A stretch of DNA of 64,000 bases, from assembly GCA_016742175.1 (NCBI GenBank), contig JACVCH010000007.1:1-64000 (forward strand), in the 5' to 3' direction. The DNA comes from Rhizobiaceae bacterium (GTDB lineage Bacteria; Pseudomonadota; Alphaproteobacteria; Rhizobiales; Rhizobiaceae). Below, piece after piece: positions 32,946-40,856 of this stretch. Position 1 is the first letter of the stretch; the number at the start of each line of letters is the position of its first letter. The notes under the pieces were generated by a model that had not been told where the DNA came from, did no database searches, and worked only from the letters and a program-made list of their open reading frames with translations. The position numbers and the translations under genes are program-made.

Positions 32946-34538
32946 ATGAGCCTCGTGCGCAAATTCGCGACCGTCGCGTCGGGCACGATGGCGAGCCGGG
33001 TGCTTGGTTTCACGCGCGAGATGCTGATGGCGGCGGCGCTGGGAACGGGGCCGATCGCGGACGCGTTCTATGCCGCTTTCCAGTTCCCGAACACGTTCCG
33101 GCGCCTCTTCGCCGAGGGCGCGTTCAACGCCGCCTTCGTGCCGCTCTTCGCCAAGGAGATCGAGGCGAACGGGATGGACGGGGCGCGGCGCTTTGCGGAG
33201 GAAGTGTTCGGCGTTCTCTTTTCTGCCCTGATCGTGCTGACGATCCTGATGCAGCTTTCGATGCCGCTCCTGGTGTCGACGATCATCGCGCCGGGCTTCA
33301 CCGGCGATCCGCAAAAATTCGACCTGACGGTGAACCTTGCCTGGATCATGTTCCCCTATCTGATGTGCATGTCGCTCGGCGCGATGATGGCGGGGATGCT
33401 GAATTCGCTGCGACGCTATTTCGCGGCGGCGATCGCGCCTGTGTTCCTGAACATCATCCTGATCGGCGTCCTCACCTATGCCTGGTGGCAGGGCCATGAC
33501 GGGCGCGAGGTCGGCTATGGGCTCGCCTGGGGCGTGCTGGCATCGGGCCTCGTGCAGCTTGCCATCGTCTGGGCGGCGGTGCGCCATGCCGGCATTTCGG
33601 TCGGCTTCAAGCGGCCGCGCATGACGCCAAACGTCAAGCGCCTGCTCTGGCTCGCCTTTCCGGCGGCGATCACCGGCGGCATCACGCAGATCAACACGTT
33701 GGTCGGCACGGCCATCGCCTCGACGCAGGCCTCCGCCGTCGCCTCGCTCGCCATGGCCGACCGGGTCTACCAGTTGCCGCTCGGCGTCGTCGGCATCGCG
33801 GTCGCGATCGTGCTCCTGCCCGAGCTCGCCCGCGCGCTGAAAGCCGGCAACGACCGTGAGGCGGCGAATTTGCAGAACCGCTCGGTCGAGTTCACGCTGT
33901 TCCTGACGCTGCCGGCGGCGGTCGCGCTCTTCGTCATCGCCGAGCCGATCATCCGCGTGCTCTACGAGCGCGGCCAGTTCGCCGAGATGAATGCGACGCC
34001 GATGGTTGCTGCCATCCTCGCCATCTTCGGGCTGGGGCTGCCGGCATACGTGCTGATCCAGGCGTTCCGGCCGGGCTTCTTCGCCCGCGAGGACACCCGC
34101 ACGCCGATGATCTTCGCCGCGATCTCGGTGGTGACCAACATTTCGCTGGCGCTTTATCTGTTGCCGCGCATGGGCGCGCCGGGCATCGCGGTGGCCTCCG
34201 CCGTCTCGGCCTGGATCAACGCCGCGCTGCTTCTCGGAATGCTCGTCAAACGCGGGCATTGGGGCACCGACCGGACGCTGGTGAAGCGCCTGCCGCGCCT
34301 CGTCGCGTCGGCGCTGGTCATGGGCGTCGCGCTCTGGTTCGCCGCCGACTGGCTGTCGCCCTGGCTGCAACCTTCGTCCTCGCTCGCCGAACAGGTGCTG
34401 GCGCTGGGCGCGCTGTGCGGTGGTGGCGGGGTGCTTTATTTCGCGCTCGCCTTTGCCACCGGCGGCGCCGACATCGCCACGGTCAAGCGCGCTGTGCGGC
34501 GCGGGCCGAAGACGCCCGACACCTTGAACCCGGAGTGA
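32946..34538 (+). CDS. murJ: Lipid II flippase MurJ
   Basis: Polytopic inner-membrane protein of the MOP superfamily that flips lipid II to the periplasm for peptidoglycan synthesis. The 530-residue sequence starts [22 protein letters not shown] and has about 14 hydrophobic segments, with the MurJ markers [34 protein letters not shown] and [28 protein letters not shown]. The ATG chosen is the first residue of family similarity; the longer frame upstream reads through the family A repeat. Confidence 0.95.
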   Translation: MSLVRKFATVASGTMASRVLGFTREMLMAAALGTGPIADAFYAAFQFPNTFRRLFAEGAFNAAFVPLFAKEIEANGMDGARRFAEEVFGVLFSALIVLTILMQLSMPLLVSTIIAPGFTGDPQKFDLTVNLAWIMFPYLMCMSLGAMMAGMLNSLRRYFAAAIAPVFLNIILIGVLTYAWWQGHDGREVGYGLAWGVLASGLVQLAIVWAAVRHAGISVGFKRPRMTPNVKRLLWLAFPAAITGGITQINTLVGTAIASTQASAVASLAMADRVYQLPLGVVGIAVAIVLLPELARALKAGNDREAANLQNRSVEFTLFLTLPAAVALFVIAEPIIRVLYERGQFAEMNATPMVAAILAIFGLGLPAYVLIQAFRPGFFAREDTRTPMIFAAISVVTNISLALYLLPRMGAPGIAVASAVSAWINAALLLGMLVKRGHWGTDRTLVKRLPRLVASALVMGVALWFAADWLSPWLQPSSSLAEQVLALGALCGGGGVLYFALAFATGGADIATVKRAVRRGPKTPDTLNPE

Positions 34539-34605
34539 CGTCGGGCTATCAGCCCGCCTGAGTTCTTTCCTGCCAGATCGGCCCTCCACCAGCCTTGGAA
34601 AATCC

Positions 34606-35673
34606 ATGACCGACTTCAAGCCTCTTGTCTTTTCCGGCGTCCAGCCGACCGGCAATCTCCATCTCGGCAACTATCTCGGCGCGCTGACGAAATTCGTCGC
34701 GCTGCAGGAGAGCCATGACTGCATCTACTGCGTGGTCGACATGCACTCGATCACGGCGCAGCTCGTTCATGCCGACCTTGCCGAACAGACCCGTTCGATC
34801 ACCGCCGCGTTCCTCGCCTCGGGCATCGACCCGAAGAAGCACATCGTCTTCAACCAGAGCCGGGTGATGCAGCATGCCGAACTCGCCTGGGTGTTCAACT
34901 GCGTCGCGCGCATCGGCTGGATGAACCGCATGACGCAGTTCAAGGACAAGGCCGGCAAGGACCGCGAGAACGCCTCGCTCGGCCTTCTCGCCTATCCGAG
35001 CCTGATGGCGGCTGACATTCTCGTCTACCGCGCGACGCACGTGCCCGTCGGCGACGACCAGAAGCAGCATCTGGAACTGACGCGCGACATCGCGACCAAG
35101 TTCAACAACGACTTTTCCGCCCGGATCGCCGATCTGGGCGTCGGCGTCGAGATGATGAGCGGCGACGAGAAGGTCAACGGCTTTTTCCCGCTGACGGAGC
35201 CGCTGATCGAGGGACCGGCGACACGCGTCATGAGCCTTCGCGACGGCACCAAGAAGATGTCGAAATCCGACCCGTCGGACCTCTCGCGCATCAACCTGAC
35301 CGACGACGCCGACACGATCTCGAAGAAGATCCGCAAGGCCAAGACCGACCCGGATGCGCTGCCGTCGGAAGTCGAGGGGCTGAAGGGCCGGCCGGAAGCC
35401 GAAAACCTCGTCGGCATCTATGCCGCGCTTGCGGGCACGACGCGCGAGACGGTGGTCGCCGATTTCGCGGGCCAGCAATTCTCGGCCTTCAAGCCGGCTC
35501 TGGCCGACCTGGCGGTGGAAAAGCTCGCGCCCATCTCGGCCGAGATGCGCCGCATTTCCGACGACCGCGCCTATGTCGATAGCGTCCTGCGCGACGGCGG
35601 CGAACGGGCCGGCGCGCTCGCCGAGGCGACGATGAAGGATGTGCGCAGGATCATCGGCTTTCTCGATAGCTGA
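34606..35673 (+). CDS. trpS: Tryptophanyl-tRNA synthetase
   Basis: Charges tRNA-Trp. The 355-residue class I synthetase has the HIGH-equivalent HLGN in [18 protein letters not shown], the tryptophan-binding region [26 protein letters not shown] and the KMSKS loop [12 protein letters not shown]. It is followed closely by a Usp gene on the same strand. Confidence 0.97.
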   Translation: MTDFKPLVFSGVQPTGNLHLGNYLGALTKFVALQESHDCIYCVVDMHSITAQLVHADLAEQTRSITAAFLASGIDPKKHIVFNQSRVMQHAELAWVFNCVARIGWMNRMTQFKDKAGKDRENASLGLLAYPSLMAADILVYRATHVPVGDDQKQHLELTRDIATKFNNDFSARIADLGVGVEMMSGDEKVNGFFPLTEPLIEGPATRVMSLRDGTKKMSKSDPSDLSRINLTDDADTISKKIRKAKTDPDALPSEVEGLKGRPEAENLVGIYAALAGTTRETVVADFAGQQFSAFKPALADLAVEKLAPISAEMRRISDDRAYVDSVLRDGGERAGALAEATMKDVRRIIGFLDS

Positions 35674-35738
35674 CGCATCCAGCTTGCCGGTCGTGCAGCC
35701 GGCTGGCAGATTGCACGCGACTCAAATCGGGAGCCGAC

Positions 35739-36230
35739 ATGGTATCCAAACGCCTCAGCCGCGAAGCCGGCCACCGCCGCAAGTTCCTGGCGATCGTCGA
35801 CGACACGCCCGAATGCGAACGGGCGATCGCCTATGCCGCGCGGCGCGCGCAGACGACCGGCGGGGCGCTGCTGCTGCTCTTCGTGATCGAGCCCGGCGAG
35901 GTGCAGCACTGGCTCGGCGTTGAGCAGATCATGCGCGAGGAGGCGCAGGCGACCGCAAGCTCCGCCCTCGACCTTCAGGCGAACAAGGTGCGCCAGGACC
36001 TCGGGCTCGAGCCCGAACTCGTCACCCGCGAAGGCAAGGCGGCGGACGAGATTCATGCGTTGATCGAGGAAGACCAGGACATCGCCATCCTCGTGTTGGC
36101 GGCCTCCAACGCCAAGGAAGGACCGGGCCCGCTGGTCGCCTCGATCGCCGGCAAGGGCGCGGCCTTCCCGATCCCCGTCACGGTCGTCCCGAGTTCACTT
36201 TCCGACGAAGATATCGAAGCCATAGCGTAG
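35739..36230 (+). CDS. Universal stress protein (UspA family)
   Basis: A 163-residue single-domain Usp fold. FLAIVDDTPECERAIAYAARRAQTTGGALLLLFVIEP is spread over the first two strands and helix, and DIAILVLAASNAKEGPGPLV carries a variant of the ATP-binding Gly-rich loop. Without the full GxxGx9G(S/T) motif it may not bind ATP. It follows trpS, as in other rhizobia; its function there is unknown. A family B repeat starts about 20 bases after the stop. Confidence 0.85.
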   Translation: MVSKRLSREAGHRRKFLAIVDDTPECERAIAYAARRAQTTGGALLLLFVIEPGEVQHWLGVEQIMREEAQATASSALDLQANKVRQDLGLEPELVTREGKAADEIHALIEEDQDIAILVLAASNAKEGPGPLVASIAGKGAAFPIPVTVVPSSLSDEDIEAIA

Positions 36231-36251
36231 CGCAATCTCGGGCCCGGGACG

Positions 36252-36345
36252 GCCTGCAAACGGCAGCGTTCTGCGCTTCCGGTGCTCACGTACTGATGTA
36301 CGCTCCGCTCCGGTTCTCGAAATCAGCCGTTTTCGACTCGTCCCA
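36252..36345. repeat. Intergenic repeat, family B copy 2
   Basis: Same 94-bp length and layout as copy 1 (GCCTGCAAACGG to GACTCGTCCCA, with GTGCTCACGTACT-GA-TGTACGCTCCGC), also placed directly behind the 3' end of a plus-strand gene. Confidence 0.8.
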
Positions 36346-36465
36346 AGCCCGACCTTGCACTACCCTGCGCCGCAAAATTTGCCAGTGCAGACGATGTTGC
36401 AATCGCCTGTGTGAACCTCTATTTTTAGAACAATTCCAGAATTACGCGATAGCGGAGACCCGGTC

Positions 36466-37041
36466 ATGTTCATCCAGACGGAAGCCACACCCAATCCGGC
36501 GACCCTGAAATTCCTGCCGGGCAAGGTGGTGCTCGAAGAGGGCACCGCCGATTTCCGCGATGCCGCCAGCGCCGGCGAGGCCTCGCCGCTGGCCGGTCGG
36601 CTGTTCGACGTGCCGGGCGTCACCGGCGTCTTCTTCGGCTATGATTTCATCACCGTTTCCAAGGACGGCGCCGACTGGCAGCACCTGAAGCCCGCCATCC
36701 TCGGCACGATCATGGAGCACTTCATGTCCGGCCAGCCGGTCATGGCGACGGGCTCGCAGGCGCGCGCCGACGAGGCTGCCGAGGGCGAGGAATTCTACGA
36801 CGCGGCCGACGAAGAGATCGTCGTCACCATCAAGGAACTGCTCGACACCCGCGTGCGCCCGGCCGTGGCGCAGGACGGCGGCGACATCACCTTCCGCGGC
36901 TACGAGAACGGCACCGTCTTCCTGCACATGAAGGGCGCCTGCGCCGGCTGCCCGTCCTCCACGGCGACGCTGAAGCACGGCATCCAGAATTTGCTGCGCC
37001 ATTTCGTGCCTGAAGTGCAGCAGGTGGAGCAGGTGGTTTAA
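36466..37041 (+). CDS. Nfu-type iron-sulfur cluster scaffold/carrier
   Basis: Carries Fe-S clusters to target enzymes. The 191-residue protein has the Nfu N-terminal domain (MFIQTEATPNPATLKFLPGK, VTGVFFGYDFITV) and the C-terminal NifU-like domain with the cluster-binding CxxC in GACAGCPSS near residues 162-165. It lacks the IscU-like domain of true NifU, so a carrier role like that of mitochondrial NFU1 is most likely. Confidence 0.93.
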   Translation: MFIQTEATPNPATLKFLPGKVVLEEGTADFRDAASAGEASPLAGRLFDVPGVTGVFFGYDFITVSKDGADWQHLKPAILGTIMEHFMSGQPVMATGSQARADEAAEGEEFYDAADEEIVVTIKELLDTRVRPAVAQDGGDITFRGYENGTVFLHMKGACAGCPSSTATLKHGIQNLLRHFVPEVQQVEQVV

Positions 37042-37050
37042 CGCCGAAAG

Positions 37051-37172
37051 GGTCATCCCGGAACGGGAACGGCGCGCAGCGCCGGTCGCGTATCCGGGAC
37101 CCATTCCGTGAGGATGAAGGTCACGGAGTGGGTTCCGGCTCTTCCTCGCTGCGCTCGTCGGCCGGAATGACG
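37051..37172. repeat. Intergenic palindromic repeat, family A copy 5
   Basis: GGTCATCCCGG to ATCCGGGACCCATTCCGTGA, then TCACGGAGTGGGTTCCGG to GCCGGAATGACGCC, so the two halves face each other. The right half is the most diverged in the window. Confidence 0.8.
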
Positions 37173-37196
37173 CCGCCGCGAGTGACGGAAGAATCG

Positions 37197-37230
37197 AAAA
37201 AAGCCGGGCTTTTCAGCCCGGCTTTTTGTT
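37197..37230. terminator. Bidirectional terminator between nfu and the L,D-transpeptidase gene
   Basis: AAAAAAGCCGGGC-TTTTCA-GCCCGGCTTTTT: a seven-base GC stem with A and T runs, suited to the convergent genes on both sides. Confidence 0.85.
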
Positions 37231-37259
37231 GGCGGTGTCCTGTTGCCTGGACGGTTCGC

Positions 37260-37880
37260 CTAAAGCACGATGACCTTGGCGCCGTTTTCAGCGCGGTCGT
37301 AGAGATCGATGATGTCCTGGTTGATCAGGCGGATGCAGCCGGACGACATGGCGTGGCCGATCGACGCCCATTCGGGCGTGCCGTGCAGGCGGTAGCCGGT
37401 GTCGCCGCCGGAATTGAAGAGGTAGAGGGCGCGGGCGCCGAGCGGATTGTCGAGGCCGCCTGGCTGGCCGCCGCGCCATTTGGCGAGTTCCGGCTGGCGC
37501 TGGATCATGGCGGAAGGCGGCGTCCAGCGCGGCCATTCGCGCTTCATCGCGATGCGCGCCGTGCCCTTCCACTCGAAGCCCTCGCGGCCGACGCCGATGC
37601 CGTAGCGCATCGCCTTGCCGTCCTCGAGGACGAGGTGGAGATGCTTGGCGCTGGTGTCGACGATGATCGTGCCCGGCTTCTCGTCGGTCTCGTATTTGAC
37701 GATCTGGCGCTGGTACTGGCGCGGCAGCTTCGACAGCGGCACGGCCGGAACCTGATAGCCGGCATCGCGCACGGACGCGTAATTGTTGGCGAAGGTGCGA
37801 CCGCCGAGATCGGTGGAGCAGCCGGCAAGGCCGAGGCCGGCGAGAACTGTCAAGGCGACTGCGAATTTCAGCGAATTCAT
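37260..37880 (-). CDS. L,D-transpeptidase lipoprotein (YkuD family)
   Basis: Makes 3-3 peptidoglycan cross-links or attaches proteins to peptidoglycan in the periplasm. The 206-residue precursor has a lipoprotein signal with lipobox LAGC (Cys21) and a YkuD domain with IVDTSAKHLHLVLEDGKAMRYGIGVGREGF and the catalytic motif H-A-M-S-S-G-C-I-R-L (His176, Cys182). The WxGGQPGGLDNPLGARALYLF stretch before it is typical of the rhizobial ErfK/YbiS-like group. Confidence 0.92.
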   Translation of the reverse strand: MNSLKFAVALTVLAGLGLAGCSTDLGGRTFANNYASVRDAGYQVPAVPLSKLPRQYQRQIVKYETDEKPGTIIVDTSAKHLHLVLEDGKAMRYGIGVGREGFEWKGTARIAMKREWPRWTPPSAMIQRQPELAKWRGGQPGGLDNPLGARALYLFNSGGDTGYRLHGTPEWASIGHAMSSGCIRLINQDIIDLYDRAENGAKVIVL

Positions 37881-38082
37881 CGACGAGCCGATCCCGGGGC
37901 CGCAAGCCGGCCTTTAATCGGTCACGATTTATTCGCGTCGGACATGGTCTGCCAAGATCAAAACGGTTGAACCGGCGGTTGCGAACGCATTGCCTGCGGC
38001 GCTGCGGCAAAAGCGCAACAATTCGGACGCCGTTCCTCGCGAAAACCTTTGCGGAATGGTCGAATCCTGCGAAAATCGCAAA

Positions 38083-38586
38083 ATGCCGATCATTTCTCCA
38101 GTCCCGATGAACCCGCTCGCCGACGGTCGCCAGTCCGACCGCGCACTGCTCGTGCGGCGCGGGGTGCAGCGGCTCTTCGCGCAGATGGGCGCGGCGGTGC
38201 TGCCGGAGCTTTGCCTGCCGACCGGGCGGCGGGCCGACCTCGTCGCGGTGACGGCGAAGGGCGAAATCTGGATCGTCGAGATCAAGACCTCGATCGAGGA
38301 TTTCCGCGTCGACCGGAAGTGGCCGGAATACCGCCTGCACGCGGACCGCCTCTACTTCGCTACGCATCCGGGCGTGCCGGCGGACATCTTTCCGGACGAG
38401 TGCGGCTTCATCCTGTCGGACGGCTATGGCGCGGAGATCATGCGCGAGGCGCCGGAGCACCGGCTGTCGGCACCCTTGCGCAAGTCGCTGACGCTGCGGA
38501 TCGCACGGGCGGCGGCGGCGCGGATCACGGCGGCGGAGATCGCCGGAGTGCCGGTGCCGCTGTTGGAGCCGAAGGACGAGTGCTGA
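38083..38586 (+). CDS. MmcB-family DNA repair protein
   Basis: A 167-residue protein of the MmcB family (PF06319), a PD-(D/E)xK-like nuclease fold linked to DNA repair in Caulobacter. The nuclease-like core GRRADLVAVTAKGEIWIVEIKTSIEDFR contains Asp and the E-x-K pair; WPEYRLHADRLYFATHPGVP and ECGFILSDGYGAEI follow. Its start is uncertain: ATG codons 27 bases upstream and 24 bases downstream are also in frame, and none has a convincing ribosome-binding site. Confidence 0.82.
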   Translation: MPIISPVPMNPLADGRQSDRALLVRRGVQRLFAQMGAAVLPELCLPTGRRADLVAVTAKGEIWIVEIKTSIEDFRVDRKWPEYRLHADRLYFATHPGVPADIFPDECGFILSDGYGAEIMREAPEHRLSAPLRKSLTLRIARAAAARITAAEIAGVPVPLLEPKDEC

Positions 38587-38588
38587 GG

Positions 38589-38664
38589 CTGTCGGTGGGT
38601 GCGCATCGTTGAGATTGTCGGTGGATGCGCATCGTTGAGATTGTCGGTGGATGCGCGGTTGAGA
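38589..38664. repeat. 26-bp tandem repeat, 2.9 copies
   Basis: Consensus TTGTCGGTGGATGCGCATCG plus TTGAGA. The first copy differs at two bases, and the third lacks two bases. Starts four bases after the mmcB stop codon. Confidence 0.85.
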
Positions 38665-38665
38665 T

Positions 38666-38807
38666 GTCGAGGCCTGGATTCCTGTGACAAGCACAGGAAT
38701 GACGGTGGAGAGGGTGGTGGCTTGCCTGCAACCGATCGAAACTGGAGAGGACGCGCAATCTGACGTGCCGTCATTCCTGTGCTTGTCACAGGAATCCAGG
38801 CCTCGAC
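38666..38807. repeat. 40-bp perfect inverted repeat with 62-bp loop (family D)
   Basis: The left arm 38666-38705 and right arm 38768-38807 are exact reverse complements over 40 bases. Each arm also contains its own small palindrome ATTCCTGTG/CACAGGAAT. The 62-bp loop has no open frame. The element looks like a miniature mobile repeat; no transposase is near. Confidence 0.85.
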
Positions 38808-38846
38808 AGCGATGGCGACAGAGACGCTTCCGGACTACTTCCCGCC

Positions 38847-39422
38847 CTACCGCGGCGCGCGCTTCGCCAAAATCCGCTGCAGCGTCCGGCGGTGCATGTT
38901 CAGCCGTCGCGCCGTCTCCGAGACGTTGCGGTCGCACATTTCGTAGACGCGCTGGATGTGCTCCCAGCGCACGCGGTCGGCGGACATCGGGTTTTCCGGC
39001 GGCGCGGCCTTTTCGCCCGTCTGGCGGGTGAGCGCGGCGTAGACGTCGTCGGCATCGGCGGGCTTGGAGAGGTAGTCGACCGCGCCGAGCTTCACCGCGT
39101 TGACGGCCGTCGCGATGTTGCCGTAGCCGGTGAGGATGATGGTGCGGCAATCGTCGCGCTTGTCGCGGATGGCCGAGACGACGTCGAGCCCGTTGCCGTC
39201 GCCGAGGCGCATGTCGACCACGGCATAGGCGGGCGGGGCGGCGCGGACCTTGCCGACCGCTTCCTCGACGCTTTCGGCCGTGTCGACGGTGAAGCCGCGG
39301 CTTTCCATCGCGCGGGCAAGGCGCGTCAGGAAGGGCTTGTCGTCGTCGACTAGGAGCAGCGTGGGGTCTGCGCCAAGATCGTCAGGAGCGGCATGGTCGA
39401 TGGTGGCGTCGTCTTCGATCAT
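38847..39422 (-). CDS. actR: Redox response regulator ActR/RegA
   Basis: DNA-binding partner of ActS, controlling respiration, carbon or nitrogen fixation and acid tolerance genes according to redox state. The 191-residue protein has a receiver domain (LLLVDDDKPF; phospho-acceptor Asp70 in VVDMRLGDGNGL; TGYG; SKPAD) and a C-terminal Fis-type helix-turn-helix (NVSETARRLNMHRRTLQRIL), which is almost invariant in RegA/ActR proteins. I use the ATG start; a TTG two codons upstream is possible. It follows actS by about 24 bases. Confidence 0.94.
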   Translation of the reverse strand: MIEDDATIDHAAPDDLGADPTLLLVDDDKPFLTRLARAMESRGFTVDTAESVEEAVGKVRAAPPAYAVVDMRLGDGNGLDVVSAIRDKRDDCRTIILTGYGNIATAVNAVKLGAVDYLSKPADADDVYAALTRQTGEKAAPPENPMSADRVRWEHIQRVYEMCDRNVSETARRLNMHRRTLQRILAKRAPR

Positions 39423-39446
39423 CTTCAAATGTCCCGTTTTCCGCCT

Positions 39447-40847
39447 CTATTTAGGCAGAACCGCCGCCTTTTCCAACGTTTCCGGCTCGTCGAAGGCGGT
39501 TTTCGCGGCGTTTGCATCGAGAATCGCACGCGGCCAGTTGACGCGGACGATGGCGCCCTGGCCGGGCGTCGCCGCATTGCCGAAGCGCACCGTGGCGCCC
39601 GAGCGCTCGAGCAGCGTCTTGGCGATGAAAAGCCCGAGTCCGAGCCCGCCGCCAGCCGAAACGGCGGCGGAGCGCTTCGACATGTAGGGCTCGCCGATCC
39701 GGTCGAGGATTTCGGCGGGAAAGCCCTCGCCGTCGTCGAGGATTTCGAGCGAGACGGTGTGCATGTCCCAGCTCCAGGTGATCGAGACGGTCTCGCGGGC
39801 GAAGTCGACGGCGTTTTCGACCAGATTGCCGAGGCCGTAGATGACGCCGGGATTGCGCCGGCCGATCGGCTCGGGGCCCTTGCAGTCCTGCGGCTTGAAT
39901 TCGATCGCGATGCCGAAGTCGCGGTGCGGCGCGGTCACCTCCTCGATCAACGATGTGAAGGGCAGGCGCGCCATGTGCGCCTCGCCCTGCGAGGAGAGGC
40001 TGGTGAGCTGCTTCAGGATCGCACGGCAGCGTTCGCTCTGCGAGCGCAGGAGCGTGACGTCCTCGCCATAGCGCGGGTCCTTGCCGAGCGCGCGCTCCAT
40101 CTCCTTGGCGACGAGGGCGATGGTGGCGAGCGGGGTGCCGAGTTCGTGCGCGGCGGCGGCGGCGAGCCCGTCGAGGGCGGAGAGGTGCTGCTCGCGCTGG
40201 AGGACGAGCTCGGTGGCGGCGAGCGCGGTGGCGAGGAGCCGCGCCTCCTCGGCCACGCGATAGGCGTAGAAGGCGGTGAAGGCGAGGCAGGAGACGATCG
40301 CCATCCAGATCCCGGCCACATAGATGATCGGCATGGTGAGTTCGGTGCCCGGAAACCAGGGCAGCGGGTGGTGGAAGAAGGCGAGGCCCGTCGCCATGGC
40401 GATGACCAGCGCGCCGAGCATCGCCGTCCAGCGCAGCGGCAGCGAGGTCGCCGAGATGATGACCGGCGCCGTCATCAGGAGCGCGAAGGGATTGGTCAGC
40501 CCGCCGGTCATGTAGAGAAGCCCGCCGAGCTGCAGCGCGTCGAAGGTGAGGATCGCCAGCGCGGCGAGCGGCGGCAGGCGGTGGGTGGCGGGATAGCGGA
40601 AGGCGAGGAGCAGGTTCAGCCAGGCCGAGCAGCCGATCAGCGCAAAGCAGAGCGAGACCTGGACGGGAAATTCCAGCCAGAAGGCGACGACGAGCACGGC
40701 AGCGCTCTGCCCGACGACGGCGAGCCAGCGCAGCCGGATCAGGGTGTTGAGGCGGATGTGATGGAGGTGCCGGGGGTCCGGCGCGCGCAGTTCTTCGACC
40801 ATGGAGACGTTATGCGGCGCGCGGGAGAAAACGCCAAGGGCGCTCAT
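39447..40847 (-). CDS. actS: Redox sensor histidine kinase ActS/RegB
   Basis: Membrane sensor kinase that responds to quinone redox state and phosphorylates ActR. The 466-residue protein has six hydrophobic helices (about 43-200) including the quinone-binding signature GGLTNPF at 115-121, the phosphorylated His234 in AAAAHELGTPLATIA, and Cys274 in SERCRAILKQL, matching the redox-active cysteine of RegB. HATPase boxes GNLVENAVDFA, DDGEGF and GGGLGLGLFIAKTLLE follow. An ATG 15 codons downstream is an alternative start; neither has a good ribosome-binding site, consistent with coupling to hrpB nine bases upstream. Confidence 0.94.
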   Translation of the reverse strand: MSALGVFSRAPHNVSMVEELRAPDPRHLHHIRLNTLIRLRWLAVVGQSAAVLVVAFWLEFPVQVSLCFALIGCSAWLNLLLAFRYPATHRLPPLAALAILTFDALQLGGLLYMTGGLTNPFALLMTAPVIISATSLPLRWTAMLGALVIAMATGLAFFHHPLPWFPGTELTMPIIYVAGIWMAIVSCLAFTAFYAYRVAEEARLLATALAATELVLQREQHLSALDGLAAAAAHELGTPLATIALVAKEMERALGKDPRYGEDVTLLRSQSERCRAILKQLTSLSSQGEAHMARLPFTSLIEEVTAPHRDFGIAIEFKPQDCKGPEPIGRRNPGVIYGLGNLVENAVDFARETVSITWSWDMHTVSLEILDDGEGFPAEILDRIGEPYMSKRSAAVSAGGGLGLGLFIAKTLLERSGATVRFGNAATPGQGAIVRVNWPRAILDANAAKTAFDEPETLEKAAVLPK

Positions 40848-40856
40848 GTCGCATGG

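Noticed and set aside
36296-36508. A 70-codon open frame after the Usp gene
   Set aside because: Lies within repeat family B and has no ribosome-binding site or family resemblance.
38589-38664. A short CRISPR-like array
   Set aside because: The units are directly joined with no spacers, and there are no cas genes.
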